Of a stretch of 64,000 nt of DNA, positions 6,878 to 16,027 are shown piece after piece. The position numbers and the translations under genes were made by a program. Location: assembly GCA_964383365.1 (NCBI GenBank), contig CAYLHF010000017.1, positions 1-64,000 on the forward strand, written 5' to 3'. The number at the start of each line of letters is the position of its first letter. Position 1 is the first letter of the stretch. The stretch comes from CAYLHF01 sp964383365. GTDB taxonomy: Bacteria; Bacteroidota; Rhodothermia; Rhodothermales; UBA10348. Under the pieces are notes generated by a model that saw only the letters and a list, made by a program, of their open reading frames with translations, had not been told where the DNA came from and made no database searches.

Positions 6878-9040
6878 TCAAACAACGTGTCGGTGACGAT
6901 TCACTCTCAGTGACTTCAGAATGATGTCCATATCGAGTCCAGGAGTCTGATGCGTCACATAGTACCAGTAGGCGCGGGATAAATCGTCGTCATCCAACTC
7001 CTGAGCTGCCAACGTGTTCGTGATGGAAAAAACGCCTGGCTTTAATTGCCATCCGTCTGAAATGAGCGATTTGTGGTCCGGGAGGAAGCCGACGAGCGAC
7101 TTTTTTCCCGTAAGGACGGCGGGGAACTCCTTCAGAAAGGACGACAGAATCGCCGCGGAACGGGATTTAAAAACGTGGGTAGCCGTGAAAACGGCCGGAT
7201 ACATGGCAAAACCCGTCAGGCATATAGCCCAATCCAGCACGCGCCGACTCGCCTCCGAACGCAATGACAAGACTTCAGGCAAACGGGTCACGACGGCACC
7301 CAGTGCGAGTTGATTAACCGAGGACTTCCCTATTACGTGTTGGCTGCCTGGATGTAGCATTCGGAATTGTACATCCAGATCTGAAATGGCCCGAATGGTC
7401 GAAAAAATGGTTTGATTCGAGAGCGATCTGGCCGCAAAAACCACGTCGTCAATCTGTCGGAGGCGTACCAGGTCTCGAAGGTGTCTGATTTGTCCCAGTT
7501 GTGAGACGGAGTCATGCCCGGCTGGCGCCGATCGTGATTCGTTCTTCGAATCGGTAGCCACATACCCCACCAGGTTAAACGGAGGTCTCGGATGCAACCC
7601 GAGCATACGGTTCAAACGTGAAGCTTCTTGCGGGTCACCGACAAGGATCGCCAGTCGTTCGGTTTTTCTGGTTCCGGGTCGAAACCTCCTGCTGAGAAGC
7701 AGCAGAGCAATGGTTATCGGAAGGCTCAGGATGACGACGATTCTTGAAAAGGCAATCTGTGGGATGAAATAGGAGAGGGTCGCCATCAATATGAAACCGA
7801 TGAACGTGCCAAACACGACCGTCTGGAGGGGATGTCTGCCGTGTCTTCGGTATCCTCCGAGCGAACCGATCCCTATGATGGTCCCGAGCGCATAGGCAGG
7901 AGAGACCGTCAGAAAGAAGAGGGAGACCAACTCGTTGTCGGCCAATACGGCGCGCGTGTAGCCAAGAGCTGTGACCGTGAGATAGACGATGAGGAAATCG
8001 AACAGGATGTTGGTTATTCTGCGAGCAGCCCTGTTAACCACGGACAAGACGGCTCGGAACATGATTCCCGCCCTAAGCAGGCCAGTCAGTAAGGTTGAAC
8101 GCGAACCCGCGATATGTTTTTCGCTGAACAGAAGCATCGCTCCGTAGAACAGGCGAACATATTTCAAATCTCCTTTTTTCGTTGATTCGCCCTTGTAGTG
8201 GACGATCTGTGTTCGGGGCGTGTAGTAAATTTTCCACCCTGCCTGTTGAATCCGAAAGCACAGGTCGAGGTCTTCACCATACATAAAAAACGCTTCATCA
8301 AAGAGACCTGCACCGGGTGAGCGTGGGTCTGGATCGGCGACATCGGAGGTTGGGCGTTGCTCGGGAGTGAAGGCATCCGCCGCCATTTCGCTCGAGTCGA
8401 CATCATCGGGTGTCCGGAAGTTCTCGTAGAGTGCCTTTCTCCGGATCATCATACACGAGCCGCTGAGTGCGTCCACTTCGGCGTCTTCGTCGATTGGCAG
8501 ATAGGTCATGTTGTACCTACCGAATCGTCGGGAACGCGGAAACAGCCTGCTGAGGCCGATGATTCTGTAAAAGGCCACGTCCGGGGTCGGAAATGATCGT
8601 CGGCTCTCGCGAGCAAATGATCCGTCGGGGTTCAATATTTGACAACCGACGGCCCCCGCATCCGGGTGAGCCTGAGAAAAGCCGATCATTTCCGACAGTG
8701 TGTCTTCCTGGAGAATGGTGTCCGGATTCAAGATTAGTACGTAGTCTCCCATCGCCTGTCGGATGGCCATGTTGTTGGCCTTCCCGAAACCAACGTTTTC
8801 GTGGTTCGTGATAACCTTCACGTCTGGGAAGTCCGTCTCGAGCATCGCAACCGATCCGTCGACGGAGTTATTGTCTACGACAATTATCTCCACAGGAAGG
8901 TTTTTCGCTGCCCCGTTCACGCTGTGAATCGCCTGCGCCAGGAACTCGCACACATTGTAATTCACGATGACGACACTCACCACGGGAGTCTCGACCGAAG
9001 GGTTGGGTGTATCAGATATGGGTGATTCGTTCAAATTCAT
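6878..9040 (-). CDS. Family 2 glycosyltransferase fused to a degenerate polyprenyl-P sugar transferase module
   Basis: A 720-aa fusion. Residues 20-330 are a GT2 rhamnosyltransferase-like domain: VSVVIVNYN, VVDNNSVDGS, ENVGFGKANN, the metal-binding LNPD (104-107) and FMYGEDLDLCFR. A 37-residue acidic, Pro-rich insert (209-245) sits just before the last motif. Residues 345-450 hold about four membrane segments. Residues 462-570 form a Rossmann-like domain (RLAILVGDPQEASRL). Residues 598-715 resemble the C-terminal sugar-transferase domain, with TGKKSLVGFLPD in place of GDMSxVGPRPE, LKPGVFSIT in place of KPGITG, and YYVTHQTPGLDMDIILKSLRV. The catalytic SLDE segment is missing, so this half is probably not an active phosphotransferase. 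It likely builds a surface glycan at the membrane. The start ATG at 9040 is divergent from the MATE gene. Confidence 0.85.
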   Translation of the reverse strand: MNLNESPISDTPNPSVETPVVSVVIVNYNVCEFLAQAIHSVNGAAKNLPVEIIVVDNNSVDGSVAMLETDFPDVKVITNHENVGFGKANNMAIRQAMGDYVLILNPDTILQEDTLSEMIGFSQAHPDAGAVGCQILNPDGSFARESRRSFPTPDVAFYRIIGLSRLFPRSRRFGRYNMTYLPIDEDAEVDALSGSCMMIRRKALYENFRTPDDVDSSEMAADAFTPEQRPTSDVADPDPRSPGAGLFDEAFFMYGEDLDLCFRIQQAGWKIYYTPRTQIVHYKGESTKKGDLKYVRLFYGAMLLFSEKHIAGSRSTLLTGLLRAGIMFRAVLSVVNRAARRITNILFDFLIVYLTVTALGYTRAVLADNELVSLFFLTVSPAYALGTIIGIGSLGGYRRHGRHPLQTVVFGTFIGFILMATLSYFIPQIAFSRIVVILSLPITIALLLLSRRFRPGTRKTERLAILVGDPQEASRLNRMLGLHPRPPFNLVGYVATDSKNESRSAPAGHDSVSQLGQIRHLRDLVRLRQIDDVVFAARSLSNQTIFSTIRAISDLDVQFRMLHPGSQHVIGKSSVNQLALGAVVTRLPEVLSLRSEASRRVLDWAICLTGFAMYPAVFTATHVFKSRSAAILSSFLKEFPAVLTGKKSLVGFLPDHKSLISDGWQLKPGVFSITNTLAAQELDDDDLSRAYWYYVTHQTPGLDMDIILKSLRVNRHRHVV

Positions 9041-9108
9041 GGCGGGCGGAAGATACGACTTCCGGAATTGAAGGCGTCTTAACGCGACGATTGTCCGAAC
9101 CGCGTATC

Positions 9109-10578
9109 ATGGGAGCCTTCGCCACCAGCTGCGCCTTTTCAACCCCGATCCATCGTCATTCGTCTCCGATTGTTCCGTTGAACACCGATTCATACCGATA
9201 CAGAAAAGAAATTAGGGCGACGCTCGTTCTCGCCGGCCCGGTAGTCGTTACGCAGGTAGCCCATATTTCGATGGGCTTTGTGGATACGGTCATGGTCGGA
9301 CGTCTGGGGCCCGGAGCCCTGGCCGGTGTTGCTCTTGGCAATACGCTCTTTTATACAGCGACCATATTCTGCATGGGGGTTGTGATGGCCGTCGGCCCGA
9401 TGGTCTCGCAGGCGTTCGGAGCCGGAGAAATCGATCCAATCGGCCGGAGCGTTCGACAGGGTTTATGGCTGGCGGGGCTTCTGGCGATTCCAGCCATGTT
9501 ATTTGTGTGGAATGCGGAATCTGTACTGACATTTCTGGGGCAACGGCCGGAGACGAGGGCCCGCGCGGCCGCGTACCTGCGTGCGATAGGCTGGGGCATA
9601 TTTCCATTTCTGGGATTCACAGCGCTGCGCAGCTTTTCTGAAGCTATTTCGCGGCCGCGCGTAGTGACGGTCATTACACTGGGCGGCGTTGTATGCAACG
9701 TCACACTGAATTACGTGCTCATGTTCGGAAAATTCGGCGCACCGGCACTCGGTCTCGTCGGAACCGGTTGGGCGAGTGCTATTGTGTTCTGGACGCTGTT
9801 TCTGACGATGGTTCTGTATACCATCGTCAAGAAGGACTATGCGCGTTATCATATCTATTCACGCCTGTCGAGACCCGATCCCCATTATTTCAGGGAGTTG
9901 TTCAGAATCGGGTGGCCAATTGGATCTTCGATGGGTGTCGAGATGAGTCTCTTCATGACTGCAGTGATGATGATGGGATGGATAGGAACGTCGCAGTTGG
10001 CTGCCCATCAGGTGGCCATACAATGTGCCGCATTCACGTTCATGGTACCCCTGGGAATTGGAATGGCAACATCCGTGCGGGTAGGGCAGGCGGCAGGTGC
10101 GCGCGATGTACACGGAGTGAAAAGGGCCGGGGTGGTCGGGATCGTCCTCTCGGTATCATTCATGTCAATCGCGGCGCTGCTGTTCTGGTTGGTACCCCGG
10201 AGCGTAATCTCGCTCTATCTGGATCTTAATAATCCTGCGAATACGGACGTCGTCAGGATCGCGGTGAGACTGCTCGCTTTTGCGGCGGTCTTCCAGGTAT
10301 TCGACGGCATTCAGGTCTCATCGATGGGGGCCCTCAGAGGTCTGAAGGATACCAGAACACCGATGCTACTTGCGATCACGGCGTACTGGCCGATCGGGAT
10401 GGTTGCAGCCTGGATGCTGGCATTTCCCCTCGGATTGAACGAATCAGGATTGTGGTCGGGATTGGTCATCGGTCTTGCCTCGGCCGCCATATTACTGACC
10501 AGTCGTTTTTTCCGTCTTACTCATCGTCTCTTTGAACGAAATTCAATGATCCCTGACAGAATCCTTGCAGAAGATTAG
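9109..10578 (+). CDS. MATE family multidrug/Na+ efflux protein (NorM-like)
   Basis: A polytopic inner-membrane exporter with about 12 hydrophobic segments in two related halves, as in NorM-type MATE proteins. Typical stretches are ATLVLAGPVVVTQVAHISMGFVDTVMVGRLG at the first helix, MVSQAFGAGE, FTALRSFSEAISRPR, and in the second half FVVPLGIGMATSVRVGQ-type sequence (here FMVPLGIGMATSVRVGQAAGA) and MGALRGLKDTRTPM. It probably expels cationic compounds in exchange for H+ or Na+. The open frame reaches 9007, inside the divergent glycosyltransferase gene. I prefer ATG 9109; a TTG at 9178 would start nearer the first helix. Confidence 0.9.
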   Translation: MGAFATSCAFSTPIHRHSSPIVPLNTDSYRYRKEIRATLVLAGPVVVTQVAHISMGFVDTVMVGRLGPGALAGVALGNTLFYTATIFCMGVVMAVGPMVSQAFGAGEIDPIGRSVRQGLWLAGLLAIPAMLFVWNAESVLTFLGQRPETRARAAAYLRAIGWGIFPFLGFTALRSFSEAISRPRVVTVITLGGVVCNVTLNYVLMFGKFGAPALGLVGTGWASAIVFWTLFLTMVLYTIVKKDYARYHIYSRLSRPDPHYFRELFRIGWPIGSSMGVEMSLFMTAVMMMGWIGTSQLAAHQVAIQCAAFTFMVPLGIGMATSVRVGQAAGARDVHGVKRAGVVGIVLSVSFMSIAALLFWLVPRSVISLYLDLNNPANTDVVRIAVRLLAFAAVFQVFDGIQVSSMGALRGLKDTRTPMLLAITAYWPIGMVAAWMLAFPLGLNESGLWSGLVIGLASAAILLTSRFFRLTHRLFERNSMIPDRILAED

Positions 10579-10606
10579 GTACGTTTAAGTTCTGTACCTA
10601 TATAAT
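10576..10606 (+). promoter_or_regulatory. Inverted repeat next to a TATAAT box upstream of the ACIII-caa3 operon
   Basis: TAGGTAC (10576-10582) and GTACCTA (10594-10600) form a perfect 7-bp inverted repeat with an 11-nt spacer. A perfect TATAAT follows at 10601-10606, 31 nt before actA. The repeat overlaps the stop codon of the MATE gene and could be an operator, a weak terminator or both. No good -35 sequence is visible at the usual distance. It is a candidate start site for the respiratory operon. Confidence 0.4.
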
Positions 10607-10636
10607 TCCCGCTACTCACCCAATCTCAGCGACTGA

Positions 10637-11284
10637 ATGCCGCAGATATTCTCCAAGAAAGCAAATCTGATACCCACTGTATCACTTTTTGCCTCCGTAG
10701 CCGGGTCTGTTTTTGTGATCCTGTTTGTCTGGTACTATTTCTCTCCGAGATACACCGATGTCGGGTACGCGCCCGAACAACCGGTTCAGTACAGTCATCG
10801 GTTTCATGCCGGACAGCTCGCTATCGACTGCCAGTACTGTCACACCAACGTGGCGTCTGCTGACCATTCGAACATTCCGCCGACGCAAACCTGCATGAAC
10901 TGCCATAGTCAGATTCGGACAGATTCCCCCAAACTACTTCCCGTGAGAGAGAGTTGGGCGACCGGTGAGCCCATTCAGTGGATCAAGGTTCACCATCTAC
11001 CCGATTATGCTCATTTCAGTCACAAGGTCCATGTTAATAACGGGGTCGGTTGCGAGACCTGTCATGGACGTGTCGATCAGATGGAGACCATTCATCAAGC
11101 AGAGCCACTCTCAATGGGATGGTGTCTGAAATGTCATCGGAACCCGGAGGTAAACCTTCGTCCGAACGACGAGGTGACGACCATGGGCTTTGTCCAACCC
11201 GCTGGTTTTGTTGAAAAGAATTTGCAGCGCATGAGGGACGAGGATATTCGTCCTCCAACCAATTGTTCTGCTTGCCATTATTGA
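10637..11284 (+). CDS. actA: Alternative complex III subunit ActA, pentahaem cytochrome c
   Basis: ActA is the multihaem cytochrome c subunit of alternative complex III, the quinol-oxidising complex that replaces bc1 in many Bacteroidota and Rhodothermota. The 215-aa protein has an N-terminal membrane anchor (about residues 14-35). It then has exactly five CxxCH haem sites: CQYCH (65-69), CMNCH (86-90), CETCH (139-143), CLKCH (163-167) and CSACH (210-214). Extra His residues (for example in FSHKVHV) can serve as distal ligands. It probably faces the periplasm and passes electrons toward ActE or the oxidase. It is the first gene of a long unit; 76 nt separate it from actB. Confidence 0.95.
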   Translation: MPQIFSKKANLIPTVSLFASVAGSVFVILFVWYYFSPRYTDVGYAPEQPVQYSHRFHAGQLAIDCQYCHTNVASADHSNIPPTQTCMNCHSQIRTDSPKLLPVRESWATGEPIQWIKVHHLPDYAHFSHKVHVNNGVGCETCHGRVDQMETIHQAEPLSMGWCLKCHRNPEVNLRPNDEVTTMGFVQPAGFVEKNLQRMRDEDIRPPTNCSACHY

Positions 11285-11316
11285 GTAAAGACCAGAAAGC
11301 CTGTAAACGGTCAGCT

Positions 11317-11330
11317 CGCTCGCACGAGCG
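11317..11330 (+). other. Small hairpin between actA and actB
   Basis: CGCTC (11317-11321) and GAGCG (11326-11330) pair around the tetraloop GCAC in the 76-nt gap between actA and actB. It has no following T-run, so it is more likely an mRNA-processing or stability element than a terminator. The role is a guess. Confidence 0.3.
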
Positions 11331-11360
11331 GTACCAACAAACAGCCGTCCCTAAACACTC

Positions 11361-14300
11361 ATGATTGAACTTCCCGTCATCACAGCCCAGAATCAGAAGA
11401 GAAAGTCTTCGCACTCACACTATTGGCGTAGTATCAGCCAGTTGAAAGACCATGCTGATTTGCAGACAATCGAGGCTGAAGAGTTTTTTCCTGGCGCCAG
11501 CGATGGTCCAGGCGGATCATCCCGGAGACAGTTTTTGCAGATAATGGGTGCATCCATGGCCATGGCCGGCCTGTCTGCGTGTCGCCGTCCGGTGGAGAAC
11601 ATTCTCCCGTTTTCTCACAAACCGGAGGAAATGATTCCTGGCGTGCCGATGGAGTATGCCACATCCATGCCTTTTCGCGGGAGTCTCGTTCCACTTGTCG
11701 TGGAGAGCTCGGATGGTCGTCCGACCAAGGTCGAGGGGCGGCCGGATCATCCGGAATACAATGGGTCCAGTGGCGTTTTTGAACAGGCCTCCGTTCTTTC
11801 CCTGTACGATCCGGATCGCTCCGAATTTGTCCTGAAGAATGGTAAACGCAGTACCTGGTCAGCGTTCCAGTCCGTAGCTGCAGATTTCGGCCGCGACGCC
11901 CGGATAGCTGTAATCGAAGAACCGGGCTCCTCACTGACGCGCGCTCGACTTCGGGCCGAGTTTGAAAAGAGATTCGGGAACGTACAGTGGGTAGAGTACA
12001 GTTCGACGGGAGATGATCCGTTTGCAAAAGCGACGCTGGACGTTTTTGGCAGGGAACTACGTCAGCGAATCCATTTCGAGGATGCGAAGGTCATCGTCGC
12101 GCTCGACGCAGATCCTCTCAGTCCGACGGATCCTGCGTTTCTCCTTAACACGGCCGCATTCGCGCGTGGCCGGTCGGTCGCTGAAGGAGCCGAAATGAGC
12201 CGGTTATATACGGTCGAGAGTGGCTATTCCATCACCGGAGGCGTGTCCGATAATCGTCTTCGCATGAAATCCAGCGAAATTCCTGCGCTGGCAGCGTCGA
12301 TTGCGAGACGACTTGGTATCGATGTGGCCGGTGGTGAGTCGTATGATGAGGACGCCTGGGTCAGCGCGATGGTCAGGGATCTCCGGTCCGCGCGAAATGA
12401 AGGAGTAATTCTTGCCGGGGAGAATCAACCTGCCGAGGTCCACGCCTTGTGTATAGCGATTAATGATGCGCTCGGCAGTCCGAGAACGGTGGTCGAATAT
12501 ATCGACGCCGGAACCGACGGCGCCCGGCGGTTGGAAGGGCTTCGATCCGTCGTCGAGTCGATGAAATCTGGAACACTCGATGCCGTTGTTTTACTGAACG
12601 TGAATCCGGTCTATGATGCTCCTTCGGAGATCGGGTTCAAAGAGGCCTTTGCCAGTCAGAAGAACACGATTCATCTCGGACTATACGCTGACGAGACTGC
12701 TGCAGGATCTACATGGCACCTTCCGGCAACACATTATTTGGAAGCCTGGGGGGATGGTCGCTCATTTGGCGGGTATCAGGCGGTTATTCAGCCACTGATA
12801 GCTCCGCTCTACGACGAGGCACACTCGAGTATTGAATTGCTCGATACCATCGGAAAAACTTCCGGTGCATCAGGATATGATCTCGTCCGAACTACGTGGA
12901 AGTCGATCATCCCGGGGGACTTCGAGAGCGGATGGAAAAAAGTCCTCCACGATGGAATTCATCCCGGGAAGGGATATGCCAGGGTAACATCGCGAGTAAA
13001 TCGTCGCGCTCTCCCGGGTACGATCGCCGATGCCCCGGAAGGTCTGGAGTTGGTGGTTCGGATGGACGCCAAGGTACTCGGTGGAGCGTTTTCCAACAGC
13101 GCGTGGCTCCAGGAACTACCCGAGTCCACCACGAAAGTCGTCTGGGATAACGTGGCATTGATGAGTCCCGCTACCGCCTCAAATCTGGGGGTCGCGATGG
13201 ATTTGCGAAAGGGAAAGTACTTCGTCGACCGTATTGCCTTGACGTCTGATGCCGGGACAATTGACCTGCCGATTTGGATCCAGCCTGGGATGGCAGATGA
13301 TTCAATATCGGTCGCCACCGGATACGGTCGAGAGATATCGTCCAACCGGTCGGAGCGGCATACGAGTATTTTCGACCTGGATGACTACACGGATATTTAC
13401 GGTCACGGTGCGATCTCGACAGCTGTCGGAGAAAACGTTGCTCCGATCCGAGGGGCGTTCGGAGCACATGTAGTGACTGGAATCACCGCAGTCGTATCTG
13501 GATCGGATTATCTGGTCGCGTCGACGCAGGATCACGGAGCACTTCCAGAAGAAGGCGAAGAGGTCAAAAAGCGGGGACTCTTCCGGATGGCCACGCTGGA
13601 GGAATATCGGGCCAATCCGAGATTCGTGGCTGAAGGAGAGCCGGAGCCAATTCGGGAAGAGTGGAAAAACTACCCGACTCTCTGGCAGGAGGATCATCCT
13701 ACGGTTAAGCCTGAATTTCAGCACAATGACTACTTCCAGAATCAGTGGGGAATGGTCATCGATCTGAATACCTGTACAGGATGTAACTCATGCGTAGTCG
13801 CCTGTCAGGCCGAGAATAATATCCAGGTAGTCGGAAAGGAAGAGGTCAGTCGTGGGCGCGAAATGCACTGGATCCGACTGGATCGCTATTTCGTGAGTGA
13901 AGGGGACGGAGCCACGGAACAGCCCCGAATGGTACTCCAGCCCGTTCCCTGTATGCATTGTGAAAATGCCCCGTGCGAAGAAGTTTGTCCGGTTGCAGCG
14001 ACGGTTCACTCACCAGATGGAACCAATCAGATGATTTACAATCGCTGTATTGGAACGCGGTACTGTGCCAATAACTGTCCGTACAAGGTTCGGCGATTCA
14101 ACTTCTTCAACTGGTCGAAGACGATACCACAGACCGTTCAGATGGCACAGAATCCTAATGTCACGGTGCGGTCGCGCGGCGTGATGGAAAAGTGTTCATT
14201 CTGTATCCAGCGGATACGCGAAGTAAACAAGAAAACCAACATCGAAAAACGACCAATTCGTGACGGTGAAATTGTTGTGGCGTGTCAGCAGGCTTGTCCC

Positions 14301-14468
14301 GCCAAGGCCATCTCTTTCGGGGACATGAACGTGGCAGAGAGTACCATCATGGAGCAGAAATCAGACCCGCGACGGTATGACATGCTTGCGGAACTCGCTG
14401 TCAAACCCCGCACCAGTTATCTGGGACGCATCATGAATCCCAACCCTGATTTAGGAGGGGAAGCCTGA
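11361..14468 (+). CDS. actB: Alternative complex III subunit ActB (molybdopterin-like domain fused to Fe-S ferredoxin domain)
   Basis: A 1035-aa periplasmic subunit of ACIII. The N-terminus carries a TAT-type export signal, SRRQFLQ (54-60), followed by a hydrophobic core ending at Cys74. Residues from about 80 to 780 resemble the molybdopterin oxidoreductase fold, which in ACIII has no molybdenum cofactor. The C-terminal part has four Cys clusters of the NrfC/PsrB type: CTGCNSCVVAC (about 804), CMHCENAPCEEVCP (about 863), CIGTRYCANNCP (about 894), and CSFC with CQQACP (about 944 and 974). Together these can bind one [3Fe-4S] and three [4Fe-4S] centres. They form the electron wire from the quinol site next to ActC. 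The fused B1+B2 form is standard for ACIII. Confidence 0.96.
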   Translation: MIELPVITAQNQKRKSSHSHYWRSISQLKDHADLQTIEAEEFFPGASDGPGGSSRRQFLQIMGASMAMAGLSACRRPVENILPFSHKPEEMIPGVPMEYATSMPFRGSLVPLVVESSDGRPTKVEGRPDHPEYNGSSGVFEQASVLSLYDPDRSEFVLKNGKRSTWSAFQSVAADFGRDARIAVIEEPGSSLTRARLRAEFEKRFGNVQWVEYSSTGDDPFAKATLDVFGRELRQRIHFEDAKVIVALDADPLSPTDPAFLLNTAAFARGRSVAEGAEMSRLYTVESGYSITGGVSDNRLRMKSSEIPALAASIARRLGIDVAGGESYDEDAWVSAMVRDLRSARNEGVILAGENQPAEVHALCIAINDALGSPRTVVEYIDAGTDGARRLEGLRSVVESMKSGTLDAVVLLNVNPVYDAPSEIGFKEAFASQKNTIHLGLYADETAAGSTWHLPATHYLEAWGDGRSFGGYQAVIQPLIAPLYDEAHSSIELLDTIGKTSGASGYDLVRTTWKSIIPGDFESGWKKVLHDGIHPGKGYARVTSRVNRRALPGTIADAPEGLELVVRMDAKVLGGAFSNSAWLQELPESTTKVVWDNVALMSPATASNLGVAMDLRKGKYFVDRIALTSDAGTIDLPIWIQPGMADDSISVATGYGREISSNRSERHTSIFDLDDYTDIYGHGAISTAVGENVAPIRGAFGAHVVTGITAVVSGSDYLVASTQDHGALPEEGEEVKKRGLFRMATLEEYRANPRFVAEGEPEPIREEWKNYPTLWQEDHPTVKPEFQHNDYFQNQWGMVIDLNTCTGCNSCVVACQAENNIQVVGKEEVSRGREMHWIRLDRYFVSEGDGATEQPRMVLQPVPCMHCENAPCEEVCPVAATVHSPDGTNQMIYNRCIGTRYCANNCPYKVRRFNFFNWSKTIPQTVQMAQNPNVTVRSRGVMEKCSFCIQRIREVNKKTNIEKRPIRDGEIVVACQQACPAKAISFGDMNVAESTIMEQKSDPRRYDMLAELAVKPRTSYLGRIMNPNPDLGGEA

Positions 14469-14515
14469 TGAGTTTTTCCCCGGATACAGTATCAATCACC
14501 GACAACAAAGTGTGA
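14468..14515 (+). CDS. Possible 15-codon leader ORF between actB and actC
   Basis: ATG at 14468 overlaps the actB stop in the pattern TGATG. It opens a 15-codon frame (MSFSPDTVSITDNKV) whose TGA (14513-14515) overlaps the GTG codon at 14512, the first possible actC start. This arrangement would let ribosomes leaving actB re-initiate toward actC. It may simply be chance; no homologue is recognised. Confidence 0.2.
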   Translation: MSFSPDTVSITDNKV

Positions 14516-14526
14516 CGCCCGTGAGC

Positions 14527-15975
14527 ATGGCAGACACGCAGAAAGAACTGAGCCTTGAAGAAGTGGACTTCCACGCGGAGGAACCGCTCGTTCACGGCAA
14601 TCTTTCTTTCCACGACATTACGGAACTGGTCTCCCACCACACGGAGAAAAAAACGCCTTTGGCATGGTATGCCTCGTTCTCTGTGGCAGTTATTGGACTG
14701 ATGGTTCTTGGAATCACGGTCGCCTACCTGTTCTGGAACGGGATAGGGGTCTGGGGACTCAATAATCCTGTAGGATGGGGATGGGCCATCGTAAATTTTG
14801 TGTTCTGGGTCGGTATCGGTCATGCCGGAACGCTCATTTCTGCGATTCTATTCCTGTTCAGGCAGAAGTGGCGGACAGCCATCAATCGAACGGCGGAGGC
14901 GATGACTATTTTTGCCGTCATCTGCGCGTTACTCTTCCCGACTATCCACGTCGGACGGGTTTGGGTCATTTTCTGGTCCATGCCGATTCCGAACCAGATG
15001 GATATGTGGCCGCAGTTCAAGAGCCCTCTCCTCTGGGACGTGTTTGCCGTTTCTGTCTATTTTACGGTCTCTCTGATGTTCTGGTATGTCGGTCTCATCC
15101 CGGATCTGGCGACATTGCGAGACAGAACCAGCAAGAAATTGAGGCGCAGGATACTGGGTCTGTTTTCGATGGGATGGACCGGCTCCAATCGTCACTGGCG
15201 TAATTATGAGAAGGCCTATCTACTTCTGGCAGCTCTGGCAACGCCACTCGTTTTGTCTGTTCACTCGGTTGTGTCGTTCGACTTTGCCGTGTCCATCGTA
15301 CCGGGCTGGCATTCCACCATTTTTCCACCATACTTCGTCGCAGGAGCCATTTTTTCAGGGTTCGCCATGGTTGTTACCCTGATGGTTGTCGCCCGGAAAG
15401 TATTCGGAATGGAAAATATCATCACGGTGAATCACCTCGAGAAGATGAACCTCGTCATCCTGATGACCGGGAGCATGGTTGGATTCGCCTATATCACGGA
15501 GTTTTTCATGGCCTGGTACTCCGGCGTACCGTACGAGCAGTATGCCTTCATCAATCGGGCATTTGGTCCCTACGCGTGGGCATACTGGACCATGATGAGT
15601 TGCAATCTGGTCTTTCCGCAGTTTTTCTGGATAAAAAAACTTCGACGCAGCATCGGATTCATGTTCGTCATCTCCATTTTCGTCAACATCGGGATGTGGT
15701 TCGAGCGGTTCGTTATCACAGTGATATCACTTCATCGAGACTACCTCCCGAGTTCGTGGGATTATTACTCGCCGACGCTGGTCGATATGCTGACGCTTAT
15801 TGGCTCGTTCGGCCTGTTCTTCACGTTGTTCCTTTTATTCCTCCGTTTCCTTCCGATGATTGCGGCGGCGGAAATAAAGAGCGTGCTTCCGCAGGCAGAT
15901 CCTCACTTTTATGAATATGCAGGCGATGGGCATAGCGCCGATCACCAGGTCGCAACTTCCGATTCCACAATGTAA
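14527..15975 (+). CDS. actC: Alternative complex III subunit ActC (NrfD/PsrC-like quinol-oxidising membrane subunit)
   Basis: ActC is an integral membrane subunit of the NrfD/PsrC type that binds menaquinol and delivers electrons to the ActB Fe-S centres. The protein has about ten hydrophobic segments after an acidic cytoplasmic or peripheral N-terminus. Family features include NNPVGWGWAIVNFVFWVGIGHAGTLISAILFLFRQKWR, the TIHVGRVWVIFW segment, and HSVVSFDFAVSIVPGWHSTIFPPYFVAGAIFSG. ATG 14527 is preferred; GTG at 14512 or 14521 would add five or two residues. It lies between actB and actD in the canonical order. Confidence 0.95.
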   Translation: MADTQKELSLEEVDFHAEEPLVHGNLSFHDITELVSHHTEKKTPLAWYASFSVAVIGLMVLGITVAYLFWNGIGVWGLNNPVGWGWAIVNFVFWVGIGHAGTLISAILFLFRQKWRTAINRTAEAMTIFAVICALLFPTIHVGRVWVIFWSMPIPNQMDMWPQFKSPLLWDVFAVSVYFTVSLMFWYVGLIPDLATLRDRTSKKLRRRILGLFSMGWTGSNRHWRNYEKAYLLLAALATPLVLSVHSVVSFDFAVSIVPGWHSTIFPPYFVAGAIFSGFAMVVTLMVVARKVFGMENIITVNHLEKMNLVILMTGSMVGFAYITEFFMAWYSGVPYEQYAFINRAFGPYAWAYWTMMSCNLVFPQFFWIKKLRRSIGFMFVISIFVNIGMWFERFVITVISLHRDYLPSSWDYYSPTLVDMLTLIGSFGLFFTLFLLFLRFLPMIAAAEIKSVLPQADPHFYEYAGDGHSADHQVATSDSTM

Positions 15976-16027
15976 TCAGTCAGCAGATTGAAGCATTTGC
16001 AGACGACGAACATGACGGATAGATACT

